DNA of 9,011 nucleotides from Verrucomicrobiota bacterium (GTDB lineage: Bacteria; Verrucomicrobiota; Kiritimatiellia; Kiritimatiellales; Tichowtungiaceae): NCBI GenBank assembly GCA_030619095.1, contig JAUXCB010000043.1, positions 1-9,011 on the forward strand, read 5' to 3'. Shown piece by piece: positions 1 to 7,816 of the stretch; the first letter of the stretch is position 1, and every line of letters starts with the position of its first letter. A program made the position numbers and the translations under genes. The notes below the pieces were generated by a model, which worked only from the letters and a program-made list of their open reading frames with translations, was not told where the DNA came from and ran no database searches.

Positions 1-2145
1 CTGTTTGCGCGGCGTTTTGGCCAGCGTGAAACCTGCATCGATTTTCATTCCCTTGGTCACCATCACATGGGCGCCCGCCGGAATGGAGTAGTAGGCCAGG
101 GCTTTGCCGGCCGGATCGGTCACGACGATCTGCGGATGCAGGTCCTCTTTGTGCTCAAGCACAATAAGCCCTTCCACCCCGGTGGCTTCGTCCTGACCTT
201 TCTGGACGGTGACCCCTTCAATAAAGTCGTGGAAGTTGATGGTTCCGGTCTGTTCGGACAAAATCGGCACACTGTAGGGGTCCCATGTGACGAAGGTCTG
301 TCCACGTTTGACGGTTCCTCCGTCCTCCACGGAAACGACTGCGCCGATGACGGGTGAGTAGCGTTCGAGTTCGCGTCCCTCTTTATCGTAGGCCACGAGG
401 TTTGCGCCCTTGTTGAGAACGATGTTTCCACCTTCCGCCTGAACGGTACGAAGATTTTCGTCGTAGCGAATGGTGCAGGTTTCTTTGGCGGTCAGTTTCG
501 GCTGTTTAAAGACCGAACTGGCCGTTCCCCCGATATGGAAGGTACGCATGGTCAGCTGGGTTCCCGGTTCACCGATGGACTGCGCGGCAATGATACCGAC
601 CGGTTCACCCAGACGGGCTTCCACGCCGGAGGCCAGGTTGCGGCCGTAGCACTTGGCGCAAACCCCCCGGCTCGACTCGCAGGTCAGGACGCTTCGAATC
701 CGAATGGTTTCGATATCGACCTTTTCGATTTTCTTGGCGGTGTATTCGTCGATAATTTCGTTGGCGGCAACAATCACTTCTTTCGCGTTGTGCGGATCGC
801 AAATGTCATCGCAGGCGGTACGCCCGATGATGCGCTGGGAGAGGGAGACGAGCTCGTCGTCCCCATCGGTGATGGCGCTGACTTCGATGCCGTTGAGCGT
901 TCCGCAATCCTCCTCCATGATGATGATGTCGTGGGCGACATCGACCAGTTTGCGGGTGAGGTATCCGGAGTCCGCGGTTTTGAGCGCGGTGTCGGCCAGA
1001 CCCTTGCGGGCCCCATGGGTCGAGATGAAATATTCAAGAACGGACAGTCCCTCGCGGAAGTTCGCGAGAATCGGTCGCTCAATGATTTCACCGGAAGGCT
1101 TGGCCATCAGACCGCGCATACCGGCCAGCTGACGGATCTGCTGACGGCTGCCTCGGGCACCGGAATCCACCATGATAAACACGGGGTTGAGGTCGCTTTT
1201 GGACTGGGCATTCACGGGGTCGTCGTTGGTTTCCAACGAACTGAAAAGCTTGCTGGTCAGTTTCTCGTTGGCGTCGGTCCACTGGTCAATGACCATGTTG
1301 TAGCGCTCGCCATCGGTAATGAGACCTTTTTTATATTTGTCTTCGATCGCGCGAATCTCTTTGCGGGCTGCGGCGATCAGGTCGGCTTTTTCCGGCGGGA
1401 TGATCATGTCGGACAGACCAATCGAAATTCCGGCGGCCGTTGCCTGGGCGAACCCGAGGCTTTTCAGGCGGTCGAGCACGAGAACCGTTTCGTTGTGTCC
1501 CGCTTTTTCGTAGCAGTGTTCAATCAGTTTGCCGAGCACCTTTTTGTTGACGCGGTCGTTCACAAACCCGAGACCTTCCGGCCAAACTTCATTAAAAAAG
1601 ACACGTCCGACCGTCGTTTCGATGACAGACTGTTCCTGAATGCCGAACTTTGTTTCGGTCTGGTAGTCCGGGTTGCGGTAGCGAATGCGGGTGTGCAGGG
1701 TCAGAGCCCCTTCATCAAATGCGGTATGAACTTCGTTGATATCCGCCAGCAAGGGCAAGCGCTCCTGGTCTTTCCTGGAACCGCTCTTGCGAGAGCTCAG
1801 AATGTACTCCTGCGAGAAGCTCGTTAGATAGTAGAGACCCAACGCAATATCCTGCGTCGGCGTGGTGACCGGTTTCCCGCTTGAGGGCGAGAAGACGTTG
1901 TTCGGGGCCAGCATCAGGGTTTTGGATTCGATCTGTGCCTCAACAGAGAGCGGAATGTGAACGGCCATCTGGTCGCCATCGAAGTCGGCATTGTAGGCGG
2001 TACAGACGAGCGGGTGAACCTGAATGGCCTCCCCTTCGATCAGGATCGGTTCAAACGACTGAATGGAGAGACGGTGAAGCGTCGGCGCACGGTTGAGCAT
2101 GACGGTATGACCTTTGGTCACTTCGTCGAGAATGTCCCAAACGAC
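1..2145 (-). CDS. rpoC: RNA polymerase subunit beta', catalytic continuation after the TAG (3' end outside window)
   Basis: These 715 codons are open to the left edge, in the same frame as the upstream segment, and continue beta' without loss. Numbered from the GTG start, NRAPTLHR and the magnesium-binding NADFDGDQ (460-467; D462, D464, D466) come first. The bridge helix begins at about 769 (ANFREGLSVLEYFISTHGAR). The second zinc site has C822, C897, C904 and C907. The trigger loop EPGTQLTMRTFHIGG carries M941, R942 and H945 (E. coli M932, R933, H936). After it comes a long stretch resembling the trigger-loop insertion of Proteobacteria and PVC bacteria, cut by the window edge; the C-terminus is missing. 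If translated separately, the first in-frame candidates are GTG at 2121 and ATG at 2100, both inside conserved beta' sequence. Conservation shows the region is, or was until recently, under selection as coding sequence. Confidence 0.93.
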
Positions 2146-2148
2146 CTA
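2146..2148 (-). other. rpoC: in-frame amber (TAG) codon 408 inside rpoC
   Basis: On the minus strand the codons run GAA GAA TAG GTC GTT TGG GAC, giving EREE-stop-VVWDILDEV. In E. coli beta' the same stretch reads EREEAVVWDILDEV without a break, so the stop replaces one residue near E. coli position 406, with no frame change. One base change from TAG gives Glu, Gln, Lys, Ser, Leu, Trp or Tyr. The other four gene ends in the window use TAA. Confidence 0.95.
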
Positions 2149-3369
2149 TTCTTCGCGCTCAATCATCTTTTTGGCGCTACGCACGGTATGGACAATACCG
2201 CGCTCTTTCAGCTTGCGGATGATGAAGGGTTCGAAGAGCACGAGAGCCATCTTTTTGGGTAGCCCGCACTGGTTGAGTTTCAGGTTCGGACCCACCACAA
2301 TGACGGAACGGCCGGAATAATCTACACGTTTTCCGAGCAGGTTCTGACGGAAACGCCCCTGCTTCCCTTTGAGCATATCGCTGAGGGATTTGAGCGGACG
2401 ATTCCCGGGGCCACTGACCGCGCGGCCATGACGACCGTTATCGAACAGGGCGTCGACCGACTGCTGGAGCATCCGTTTTTCATTGCGAATGATCACTTCC
2501 GGCGTTTTAAGTACCAACAGCGTTTTCAGGCGGTTGTTGCGGTTGATTACGCGGCGGTAGAGATCGTTGAGGTCGGAGGTGGCAAAGCGGCCGCCTTCGA
2601 GCGGAACCAGCGGGCGCAGATCCGGCGGAATGACCGGCAGAACTTCGAAGGTCATCCATTCGGGGCGTGAATTGCTTTTGATCAGCCCTTCAATCACCTT
2701 CATCTGCTGAACAAGCTTTTTACGCGTCATCTTACTGCGCGTATTGGCCAGTGCATCCTCGAGTTCACCCACCCGTTCCGGCAGGTTGATTTTCTTAAGC
2801 AGAGCCCGAACCCCATCGGCACCGATCCGGGCATCAAAACTACCCAGGCCATAGTTGTCAAGCGCTTCGCGGTATTCCAGCTCCGTCAGGAGCTGTTTGA
2901 CCTTCAGCGGCGTATCCCCGGAGTCCACAACCACGTAGTTGTCGAAATAGATGACGTGTTCGAGATCGCGCATCGTCATATCCAGAAGCAGGCTCATCCG
3001 GCTCGGCGTGGCCTTAAAGAACCAGATGTGAGAAACCGGAATCGCCAGTTCAATGTGCGCCATGCGCTCACGGCGAACACGCGACAGGGTGACTTCCACA
3101 CCACAGCGGTCACAGATGACCCCTTTGTGCTTGATCCGCTTATATTTTCCACAACTGCATTCCCAGTCCTTGGACGGGCCGAAAATACGCTCACAGAACA
3201 GTCCGCCTTTTTCAGGCTTGAAGGTTCGATAGTTGATGGTTTCAGGGTTTTTCACCTCCCCGAAACTCCATGAACGAATGTCTTCCGGAGCGGCTAGCTT
3301 GATGCTTGCGACATCCGTGACTCTGTCGGCATTTGTACCGAGTATATCTGCTGCACTACGAGTATCCAC
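2146..3369 (-). CDS. rpoC: RNA polymerase subunit beta', N-terminal segment ending at an in-frame TAG
   Basis: This segment encodes residues 1-407 of beta', from GTG at 3369 to the TAG at 2148-2146. It holds IRSWSFGEVKNPETINYRTF (31-50) and the zinc-binding domain with C71, C73, C86 and C89. The clamp coiled coil that binds sigma is at about 266-310 (SDLNDLYRRVINRNNRL and following). The switch-2 region is KGKQGRFRQNLLGKRVDYSG (334-353). It ends ...AKKMIEREE. Normal beta' runs straight on from this point, so this is not a natural family C-terminus. The segment lacks the NADFDGD magnesium loop, bridge helix and trigger loop, so alone it cannot polymerise RNA. The gene is co-transcribed with rpoB. 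I treat it as the first part of one interrupted rpoC; whether it is translated as a separate polypeptide is unknown. Confidence 0.93.
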   Translation of the reverse strand: MDTRSAADILGTNADRVTDVASIKLAAPEDIRSWSFGEVKNPETINYRTFKPEKGGLFCERIFGPSKDWECSCGKYKRIKHKGVICDRCGVEVTLSRVRRERMAHIELAIPVSHIWFFKATPSRMSLLLDMTMRDLEHVIYFDNYVVVDSGDTPLKVKQLLTELEYREALDNYGLGSFDARIGADGVRALLKKINLPERVGELEDALANTRSKMTRKKLVQQMKVIEGLIKSNSRPEWMTFEVLPVIPPDLRPLVPLEGGRFATSDLNDLYRRVINRNNRLKTLLVLKTPEVIIRNEKRMLQQSVDALFDNGRHGRAVSGPGNRPLKSLSDMLKGKQGRFRQNLLGKRVDYSGRSVIVVGPNLKLNQCGLPKKMALVLFEPFIIRKLKERGIVHTVRSAKKMIEREE

Positions 3370-3376
3370 AATGATT

Positions 3377-3381
3377 CTCCT
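3377..3381 (-). promoter_or_regulatory. ribosome binding site of rpoC, deciding a GTG start
   Basis: AGGAG on the minus strand lies 7 bases before the GTG at 3369, within the 20-base rpoB-rpoC gap. There is no suitable ATG nearby, and the resulting N-terminus aligns in length with known beta' up to IRSWSFGEVK, so GTG is the start. Confidence 0.8.
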
Positions 3382-3389
3382 GTCAAAGA

Positions 3390-6300
3390 TTAAAGATGTC
3401 CAGAGAGCGAAACGTTCTCTTCATTCGGCGGCTTGACCTCAAAGTTCAACCCCAGTCCCTGCAGTTCCTTGATCAGAACATTGAACGATTCGGGGCGACC
3501 GGCATCGAGCACGTTTTCACCCTTCACAATGGACTCATAGATCCGGGTACGACCCGCGAGGTCGTCACTCTTAACCGTCAGGATTTCCTGAAGCGCATAG
3601 GCGGCACCGTAGGCCTCGAGAGCCCAAACCTCCATCTCCCCGAAGCGCTGCCCGCCATACTGGGCTTTTCCGCCCAGCGGCTGCTGGGTAACCAGCGAAT
3701 AGGGGCCGACGGCGCGGGCGTGGATTTTTTCGGTCACCAAATGATGCAGTTTCAGCATGTAAATGGTTCCGACCACAACGCGCTGTTCGAACCGATCACC
3801 GGTTCGACCATCGTAGAGTTCGGTCTTTCCGTCGCTGGACAAGCCGGCATCTTCCATCATCCGACGGATTTCCTCTTCAGAAATCCCGTCGAAAATGGGT
3901 GTGGCGGCATGGATGCCAAGGTGTTTACAAGCCCATCCGAGATGGGTTTCAAGCACCTGCCCCACATTCATTCGAGAGGGAACCCCAAGCGGGTTCAACA
4001 CAATTTCCACCGGCGTTCCGTCCGGAAGGAACGGCATATCTTCTTCGGGAAGAATACGGGAGATCACCCCTTTGTTCCCGTGGCGACCGGCCATTTTATC
4101 ACCCACAGAGAGTTTCTTCTTGCAGGCCACATAGACTTTGACCTGCTTGACGATTCCCTCGTCGAGCTCCTCGCCGCTACCGGCGCGATCCAACGAACGC
4201 TGCTTATCGGCTTCGGCTTCGGCGAACCGGTTGCGGAAGTTGTCGATGATGCCCATGATTTTGATTCGAATCGGACTGGGATCAATTTCAATGTGCTCGT
4301 AACTCGCGGCCAACTTACGCAGGAGAGTTTTGGTGATCTTTCGGTTGGCGGGAATGATGATGTCGTTGGATTTTATGTTGACGACATCCAGCGGGATTTT
4401 TTCTCCGAGCAGGATGTTGCTGAGCGCTTCGGTCAGGTCCTCGGTGAGCTCATGAACCGAGCTCTTATAGTGCTCATTGATCTCCTTCTTGCGCTTAGCC
4501 ATATCCGGCTCGACCTTGGCTTTCGCCGAAGCGGTCTCTTTCGCATATTTGTTTTTGGAGGAGACTTTGACATCCATCACAATTCCGCGGCTTCCGGAAG
4601 GAGCACGCAGGGAGGTGTCGCGCACATCCGCCGCCTTCTCGCCGAAGATGGCGCGCAACAGGCGCTCTTCTGGAGCCAGTTCCGTTTCGACCTTCGGCGT
4701 GATCTTCCCGACGAGAATATCGCCCGGCCTCACTTCGGCACCGATTTCGATAACCCCTTCGTGGCTGAGGTTTTTCAGAGCCTCTTCACCGACATTGGGA
4801 ATATCGCGGGTGATTTCCTCCGGGCCCAACTTGGTGTCGCGGGCACCGCATTCAAACACTTCCACGTGGATGGAGGTGTAGACATCCTCTTTGACCAGTT
4901 TTTCACTGATTAGAATGGCATCCTCAAAGTTGTATCCGCACCACGGCATGAAGGCGACGGTGACGTTGCGACCGAGAGCTAATTCGCCCTGATCGGTCGC
5001 GGGACCGTCGGCCAGCACATCGCCCTGCTTGACCTTCTGGCCCTTTTTGACGATCGGGCGCTGATTGAAGCAGGTTCCTGCATTGGAACGCATAAATTTT
5101 CGAAGAGAGTATTCCTGATAATCCTCTTTGGGCGTTTTCTTTTTGACAGGAATCTCCCCGTCTTTGGAAACGACGATCTTATCGGCGGAAACATAGGCAA
5201 CTTTCCCTGCCTCTTCGGCGACCACCAGAACGCGGGAGTCGCGGGCGATGCGCTCTTCGATGCCTGTGGCAACGAACGGTCGCTCGGAAACCATCAGCGG
5301 AACGGCTTGGCGCTGCATGTTTGAACCCATGAGAGCCCGGTTGGCATCGTCGTGCTCGAGGAAGGGGATGAGCCCGGCGGCGATACTCACCACCTGTTTC
5401 GGCGAGACATCCATATATTCCACTTCGGAGGGTTCGACCTCGATAAAGTCGGCACGGGCGCGAGCCATCACACGGTCGTTTGCAAAGGTACCGTCTTCAT
5501 TGAGCTGCGCGTTGGCTTGGGCGATTACGAACTTTTCTTCCTGATCCGCAGTCAGCGAGTCCACCTTGCTGGTCACCTTGCCCTTCACAACTTTGCGGTA
5601 TGGAGTTACGATGAATCCATATTCATTGATGCGCGCAAAGGTACTGAGCGAGGAGATCAAACCGATGTTCGGGCCTTCCGGCGTTTCAATCGGACAGATC
5701 CGTCCGTAATGCGAACTGTGTACGTCTCGAACTTCGAACCCGGCGCGATCCCGGTTGAGTCCGCCCGGTCCGAGAGCCGAAAGACGGCGCTTATGCGTTA
5801 GTTCAGAGAGCGGATTGGTCTGATCCATGAACTGGCTGAGCTGCGAACGACCGAAGAAGTCTTTGATCACTGCCGAAAGAGCTTTTGGGTTGATCAGCTT
5901 CTGCGAGGTGAGACGATCGACGGTTGTGTCAAAAATGGTCATGCGCTCTTTGACGAGACGCTGGATACGGGCCAGACCCACACGGCACTGCCCTTCGAGC
6001 AGCTCCCCAACGGTCCGGATACGGCGGCTTCCCAGATGATCAATATCATCGAGAATCCCGTTGCCCATGCGAACATTGATGAGGTGGCGAATGGCTTCGA
6101 CCACATCTTCTTTGTCCAGCGTGAGTGCATTGGACTTGGTGCCGAGTTTCTGCTGAACTTTATAGCGTCCGACGCGGCTGAGGCTGAAGCGGGCTTCGTC
6201 GAAGAAGAGGCGCTTGAGCATCTGGCGGGCGGAGGCGGTGGTCGGCGGATCACCGGGGCGCAGCTTCTGATAGAGATCTTTGAGCGCTTCGTCCACGTTG

Positions 6301-7178
6301 CGCGTGGTGTCTTTCTGAATACTTTTCAGGAAGAGTCCGTCGTCCCAGGAAACATTGACAACATCAACGTCCTTGTAGCCGGCAAGCTTCATGCGCTCAA
6401 TCATATCGAGGGTCAGCGCGTCGTAACAGCGACCGATGACAGAATGTGAATCGCTGTCGATGATATCGTCTTTGAGAACAAAGCCGGAAAGTTCCTCTTC
6501 GTCGCTCACTTTTTTGTTCAGAGCGAACCGTTCAATGCTGTAATAGAGATTGAGGATTTCTTCGTCGGTTCCATAGCCGAGGGCCCGAAGGAAGGTCGAG
6601 GCAAGGAATTTTCTGCGGCGGCGTTTCCGGTCGAGATAGACATAGAGCAGTTCGGAGGTGTCGAACTGGGTTTCCACCCAGGATCCGTGGTCGGGGATGA
6701 TACGGAATGAATAGAGAAGGGATCCGTTCGGATGCGTGGTACGCTCGAAGCAGATTCCCGGGGAACGGTGCAACTGACTGACGATGACGCGTTCCGCGCC
6801 GTTGACCACAAAACTTCCGCGATCGGTCATCAGCGGAATTTCGCCCATAAAAAGCGTGTCTTCGCGGATGTCCTCATTTTCTCGCAGGCGGAAGGTGACA
6901 TAGAGCGGTGCCGAATAGGTCTCGCCCTCTTTGATCGTTTCAATGCAGGCGAGTTTGGGCTCCTTGATCTCGTAGCTTACGAAATCGAGCGCAATCTGAC
7001 CGTCATAACTCTCTACGGGAAACGCTTCGCTAAGAACCGCCTGCAGGCCGATTTTTTTTCGGCGCGATGGAGCGACCCCCTGTTGGAGGAAATCCACATA
7101 GGAATTGGTCTGAAGCTCGATCATATCCGGAGCTTCGATTACATCGGTGAGTTTTCCAAAGTTTTTTCTATCCGCCAT
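3390..7178 (-). CDS. rpoB: DNA-directed RNA polymerase subunit beta
   Basis: Beta forms one pincer of RNA polymerase and shares the catalytic centre with beta'. The product has 1262 residues from the ATG at 7178 to TAA, complete for this family (E. coli has 1342). Visible marks include the fork/rifampicin region SQFMDQTNPLSELTHKRRLS with D452, H462 and S467 (E. coli D516, H526 and S531), all the sensitive-type residues. The GRICPIETPEGPNIGLI motif follows it. NMQRQAVPLM is present, as is AFMPWCGYNFEDAILISE. The catalytic-site GDKMAGRHGNKG carries K1028 and K1036 (E. coli K1065 and K1073). GGKAQYGGQRFGEMEVWALE lies near the C-terminus. Residues about 875-1000 hold a charged, probably coiled-coil insertion of the kind seen in Proteobacteria and PVC bacteria. 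The gene lies 20 bases upstream of rpoC. No frameshift or internal stop was seen. Confidence 0.98.
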   Translation of the reverse strand: MADRKNFGKLTDVIEAPDMIELQTNSYVDFLQQGVAPSRRKKIGLQAVLSEAFPVESYDGQIALDFVSYEIKEPKLACIETIKEGETYSAPLYVTFRLRENEDIREDTLFMGEIPLMTDRGSFVVNGAERVIVSQLHRSPGICFERTTHPNGSLLYSFRIIPDHGSWVETQFDTSELLYVYLDRKRRRRKFLASTFLRALGYGTDEEILNLYYSIERFALNKKVSDEEELSGFVLKDDIIDSDSHSVIGRCYDALTLDMIERMKLAGYKDVDVVNVSWDDGLFLKSIQKDTTRNVDEALKDLYQKLRPGDPPTTASARQMLKRLFFDEARFSLSRVGRYKVQQKLGTKSNALTLDKEDVVEAIRHLINVRMGNGILDDIDHLGSRRIRTVGELLEGQCRVGLARIQRLVKERMTIFDTTVDRLTSQKLINPKALSAVIKDFFGRSQLSQFMDQTNPLSELTHKRRLSALGPGGLNRDRAGFEVRDVHSSHYGRICPIETPEGPNIGLISSLSTFARINEYGFIVTPYRKVVKGKVTSKVDSLTADQEEKFVIAQANAQLNEDGTFANDRVMARARADFIEVEPSEVEYMDVSPKQVVSIAAGLIPFLEHDDANRALMGSNMQRQAVPLMVSERPFVATGIEERIARDSRVLVVAEEAGKVAYVSADKIVVSKDGEIPVKKKTPKEDYQEYSLRKFMRSNAGTCFNQRPIVKKGQKVKQGDVLADGPATDQGELALGRNVTVAFMPWCGYNFEDAILISEKLVKEDVYTSIHVEVFECGARDTKLGPEEITRDIPNVGEEALKNLSHEGVIEIGAEVRPGDILVGKITPKVETELAPEERLLRAIFGEKAADVRDTSLRAPSGSRGIVMDVKVSSKNKYAKETASAKAKVEPDMAKRKKEINEHYKSSVHELTEDLTEALSNILLGEKIPLDVVNIKSNDIIIPANRKITKTLLRKLAASYEHIEIDPSPIRIKIMGIIDNFRNRFAEAEADKQRSLDRAGSGEELDEGIVKQVKVYVACKKKLSVGDKMAGRHGNKGVISRILPEEDMPFLPDGTPVEIVLNPLGVPSRMNVGQVLETHLGWACKHLGIHAATPIFDGISEEEIRRMMEDAGLSSDGKTELYDGRTGDRFEQRVVVGTIYMLKLHHLVTEKIHARAVGPYSLVTQQPLGGKAQYGGQRFGEMEVWALEAYGAAYALQEILTVKSDDLAGRTRIYESIVKGENVLDAGRPESFNVLIKELQGLGLNFEVKPPNEENVSLSGHL

Positions 7179-7183
7179 TCGAT

Positions 7184-7189
7184 CCCCTT
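7184..7189 (-). promoter_or_regulatory. ribosome binding site of rpoB
   Basis: AAGGGG on the minus strand lies 5 bases before the ATG at 7178. It decides the rpoB start: the upstream in-frame TTG (7214) and ATG (7211) would add 12 residues absent from the family, and they lack a ribosome binding site. Confidence 0.75.
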
Positions 7190-7213
7190 CAGGCTTATAA
7201 CTGGGACGCATCA

Positions 7214-7242
7214 ACCCGGATGTGTATGTTCACGATCCGGGT
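7214..7242 (-). promoter_or_regulatory. hairpin 2 in the rplL-rpoB gap
   Basis: A second inverted repeat lies 26 bases after hairpin 1. The outer arms are ACCCGGAT (7214-7221) and ATCCGGGT (7235-7242). The inner arms are GTG (7222-7224) and CAC (7231-7233), with one bulged base at 7234 and a 6-base loop. The predicted stem is 11 bp, ending 35 bases before the rpoB start. No T-run follows it. With hairpin 1 it fills much of the 134-base gap (7179-7312), which has no gene. I infer an RNA-level element (attenuation or RNase processing); no promoter is evident. Confidence 0.55.
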
Positions 7243-7268
7243 ACACGAGTACTAAATATGCGACAGCA

Positions 7269-7289
7269 CCGGCGGATAAAATCCGCCGG
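7269..7289 (-). promoter_or_regulatory. hairpin 1 in the rplL-rpoB gap
   Basis: This is a perfect inverted repeat with 9-bp arms (CCGGCGGAT at 7269-7277 and ATCCGCCGG at 7281-7289) and a 3-base loop, 23 bases downstream of the rplL stop. It would make a very stable GC-rich RNA hairpin. On the transcribed strand it is followed by GTGCTGTCGC, not a run of T, so it is not a typical intrinsic terminator. In E. coli the same gap holds a partial attenuator and an RNase III site. By analogy this could lower rpoBC expression relative to the ribosomal genes or be a processing site; that role is inferred. Confidence 0.6.
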
Positions 7290-7312
7290 AGCCCATCACA
7301 TCCATTCCGTCA

Positions 7313-7759
7313 TTACTTGATTTCGACGGTGGCACCCACGCCTTCAAGCTTTTCCTTGATCGAATCAGCTTCTTCTTTGGAAACGCCTTCTTTAACCGCT
7401 TTCGGCGCACTGTCGACCAGCTCTTTGGCCTCTTTGAGACCCAGTGCTGTGATGGTGCGAAGCTCTTTGATGACCTGAATCTTCTGCGAACCGGGAACGG
7501 TCAGAACAACGTCAAACTCCGTCTGAGCTGCTTCGGCTTCTTCACCGCCTGCTGCGGCACCACCTGCGACCATCGCGACGGGAGCTGCGGCAGAAACACC
7601 CAGACGGGTTTCAAGCGCTTCAACCAATTTGGAACGCTCCAACACAGAGATGGTTTCGATCCAGTCAACGAACTCGGCCATTTTGCCTTCGAGCTGTACT
7701 TCTTCTTTTGCTTCTACAGCTTCTTTTACTTCTTCAGCTTCTTTTACTTCTTCAGCCAT
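7313..7759 (-). CDS. rplL: 50S ribosomal protein L7/L12 with charged N-terminal extension
   Basis: L7/L12 is the multicopy stalk protein that recruits and stimulates EF-Tu, EF-G, IF2 and RF3. The product is 148 residues, against about 120-130 for the family. Residues 1-26 form a Glu/Lys/Ala/Val-rich extension with an EEVKEA repeat. Residues 27-58 (MAEFVDWIETISVLERSKLVEALETRLGVS, read in two parts) are the dimerisation domain. Residues 59-80 are the Ala/Gly-rich hinge. Residues 81-148 are the globular factor-binding domain with the GLGLKEAKELVDSAP helix (107-119 region) and the usual VEIK end. The ATG at 7759 has a strong GGGAGG site 7 bases upstream, so I chose it. A second in-frame ATG at 7681, with GAAGG just ahead, would give a canonical 122-residue protein. 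The stop is TAA. Identity is certain; the start carries some doubt. Confidence 0.95.
   Translation of the reverse strand: MAEEVKEAEEVKEAVEAKEEVQLEGKMAEFVDWIETISVLERSKLVEALETRLGVSAAAPVAMVAGGAAAGGEEAEAAQTEFDVVLTVPGSQKIQVIKELRTITALGLKEAKELVDSAPKAVKEGVSKEEADSIKEKLEGVGATVEIK
7699..7756 (-). repeat. 18-bp tandem repeat inside the 5' end of rplL
   Basis: On the plus strand the unit CAGCTTCTTTTACTTCTT occurs twice exactly at 7717-7734 and 7735-7752, followed by a 4-base start of a third copy (7753-7756). An imperfect copy at 7699-7716 matches 14 of 18 positions. Because 18 is a multiple of three the repeat keeps frame. It encodes the EEVKEA EEVKEA VEAKEE series of the L7/L12 extension. Copy-number change by slippage would lengthen or shorten the extension by six residues. 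Confidence 0.9.
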
Positions 7760-7766
7760 TTTTCTT

Positions 7767-7772
7767 CCTCCC
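7767..7772 (-). promoter_or_regulatory. ribosome binding site of rplL (upstream start)
   Basis: GGGAGG on the minus strand, 7 bases before the ATG at 7759, is the strongest Shine-Dalgarno match in the window. It argues that the N-terminal extension of L7/L12 is really translated. The rest of the 57-base rplJ-rplL gap (7760-7816) is AT-rich; I see no terminator or convincing promoter in it. Confidence 0.8.
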
Positions 7773-7816
7773 TACAGATGAATTGAATTCAACTTAATTT
7801 ATAAATGAAAGCGTCT

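Noticed and set aside
535..1827. 430-codon open frame on the plus strand, antisense to rpoC
   Set aside because: Same codon-phase shadow effect, here over the conserved catalytic part of beta'. The sense strand carries unmistakable beta' motifs.
2146..2148. A frameshift as the cause of the rpoC break
   Set aside because: The frame is identical before and after the TAG and the residue spacing to NADFDGD differs from E. coli by only two. An insertion or deletion does not explain it; only a substitution or a real stop does.
3360..3388. Promoter-like TTGACA between rpoB and rpoC
   Set aside because: The best -10 match (GATACT) is only 14 bases away and already inside rpoC; the hexamer overlaps the ribosome binding site region. 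This is probably chance.
3396..4913. 505-codon open frame on the plus strand, antisense to rpoB
   Set aside because: It reads exactly the reverse complement of the rpoB codons in the same triplet phase, a common shadow of codon bias in GC-rich genes. It has no recognisable domain and no reason to outrank rpoB.
7179..7214. Longer rpoB start at TTG 7214 or ATG 7211
   Set aside because: It adds 12 residues not typical of beta, starts at the foot of hairpin 2, and lacks a ribosome binding site, whereas the ATG at 7178 has AAGGGG at good spacing.
7214..7289. Intrinsic terminator between rplL and rpoB
   Set aside because: The stems are strong but neither is followed by a T-run on the transcribed strand, and rpoB follows directly.
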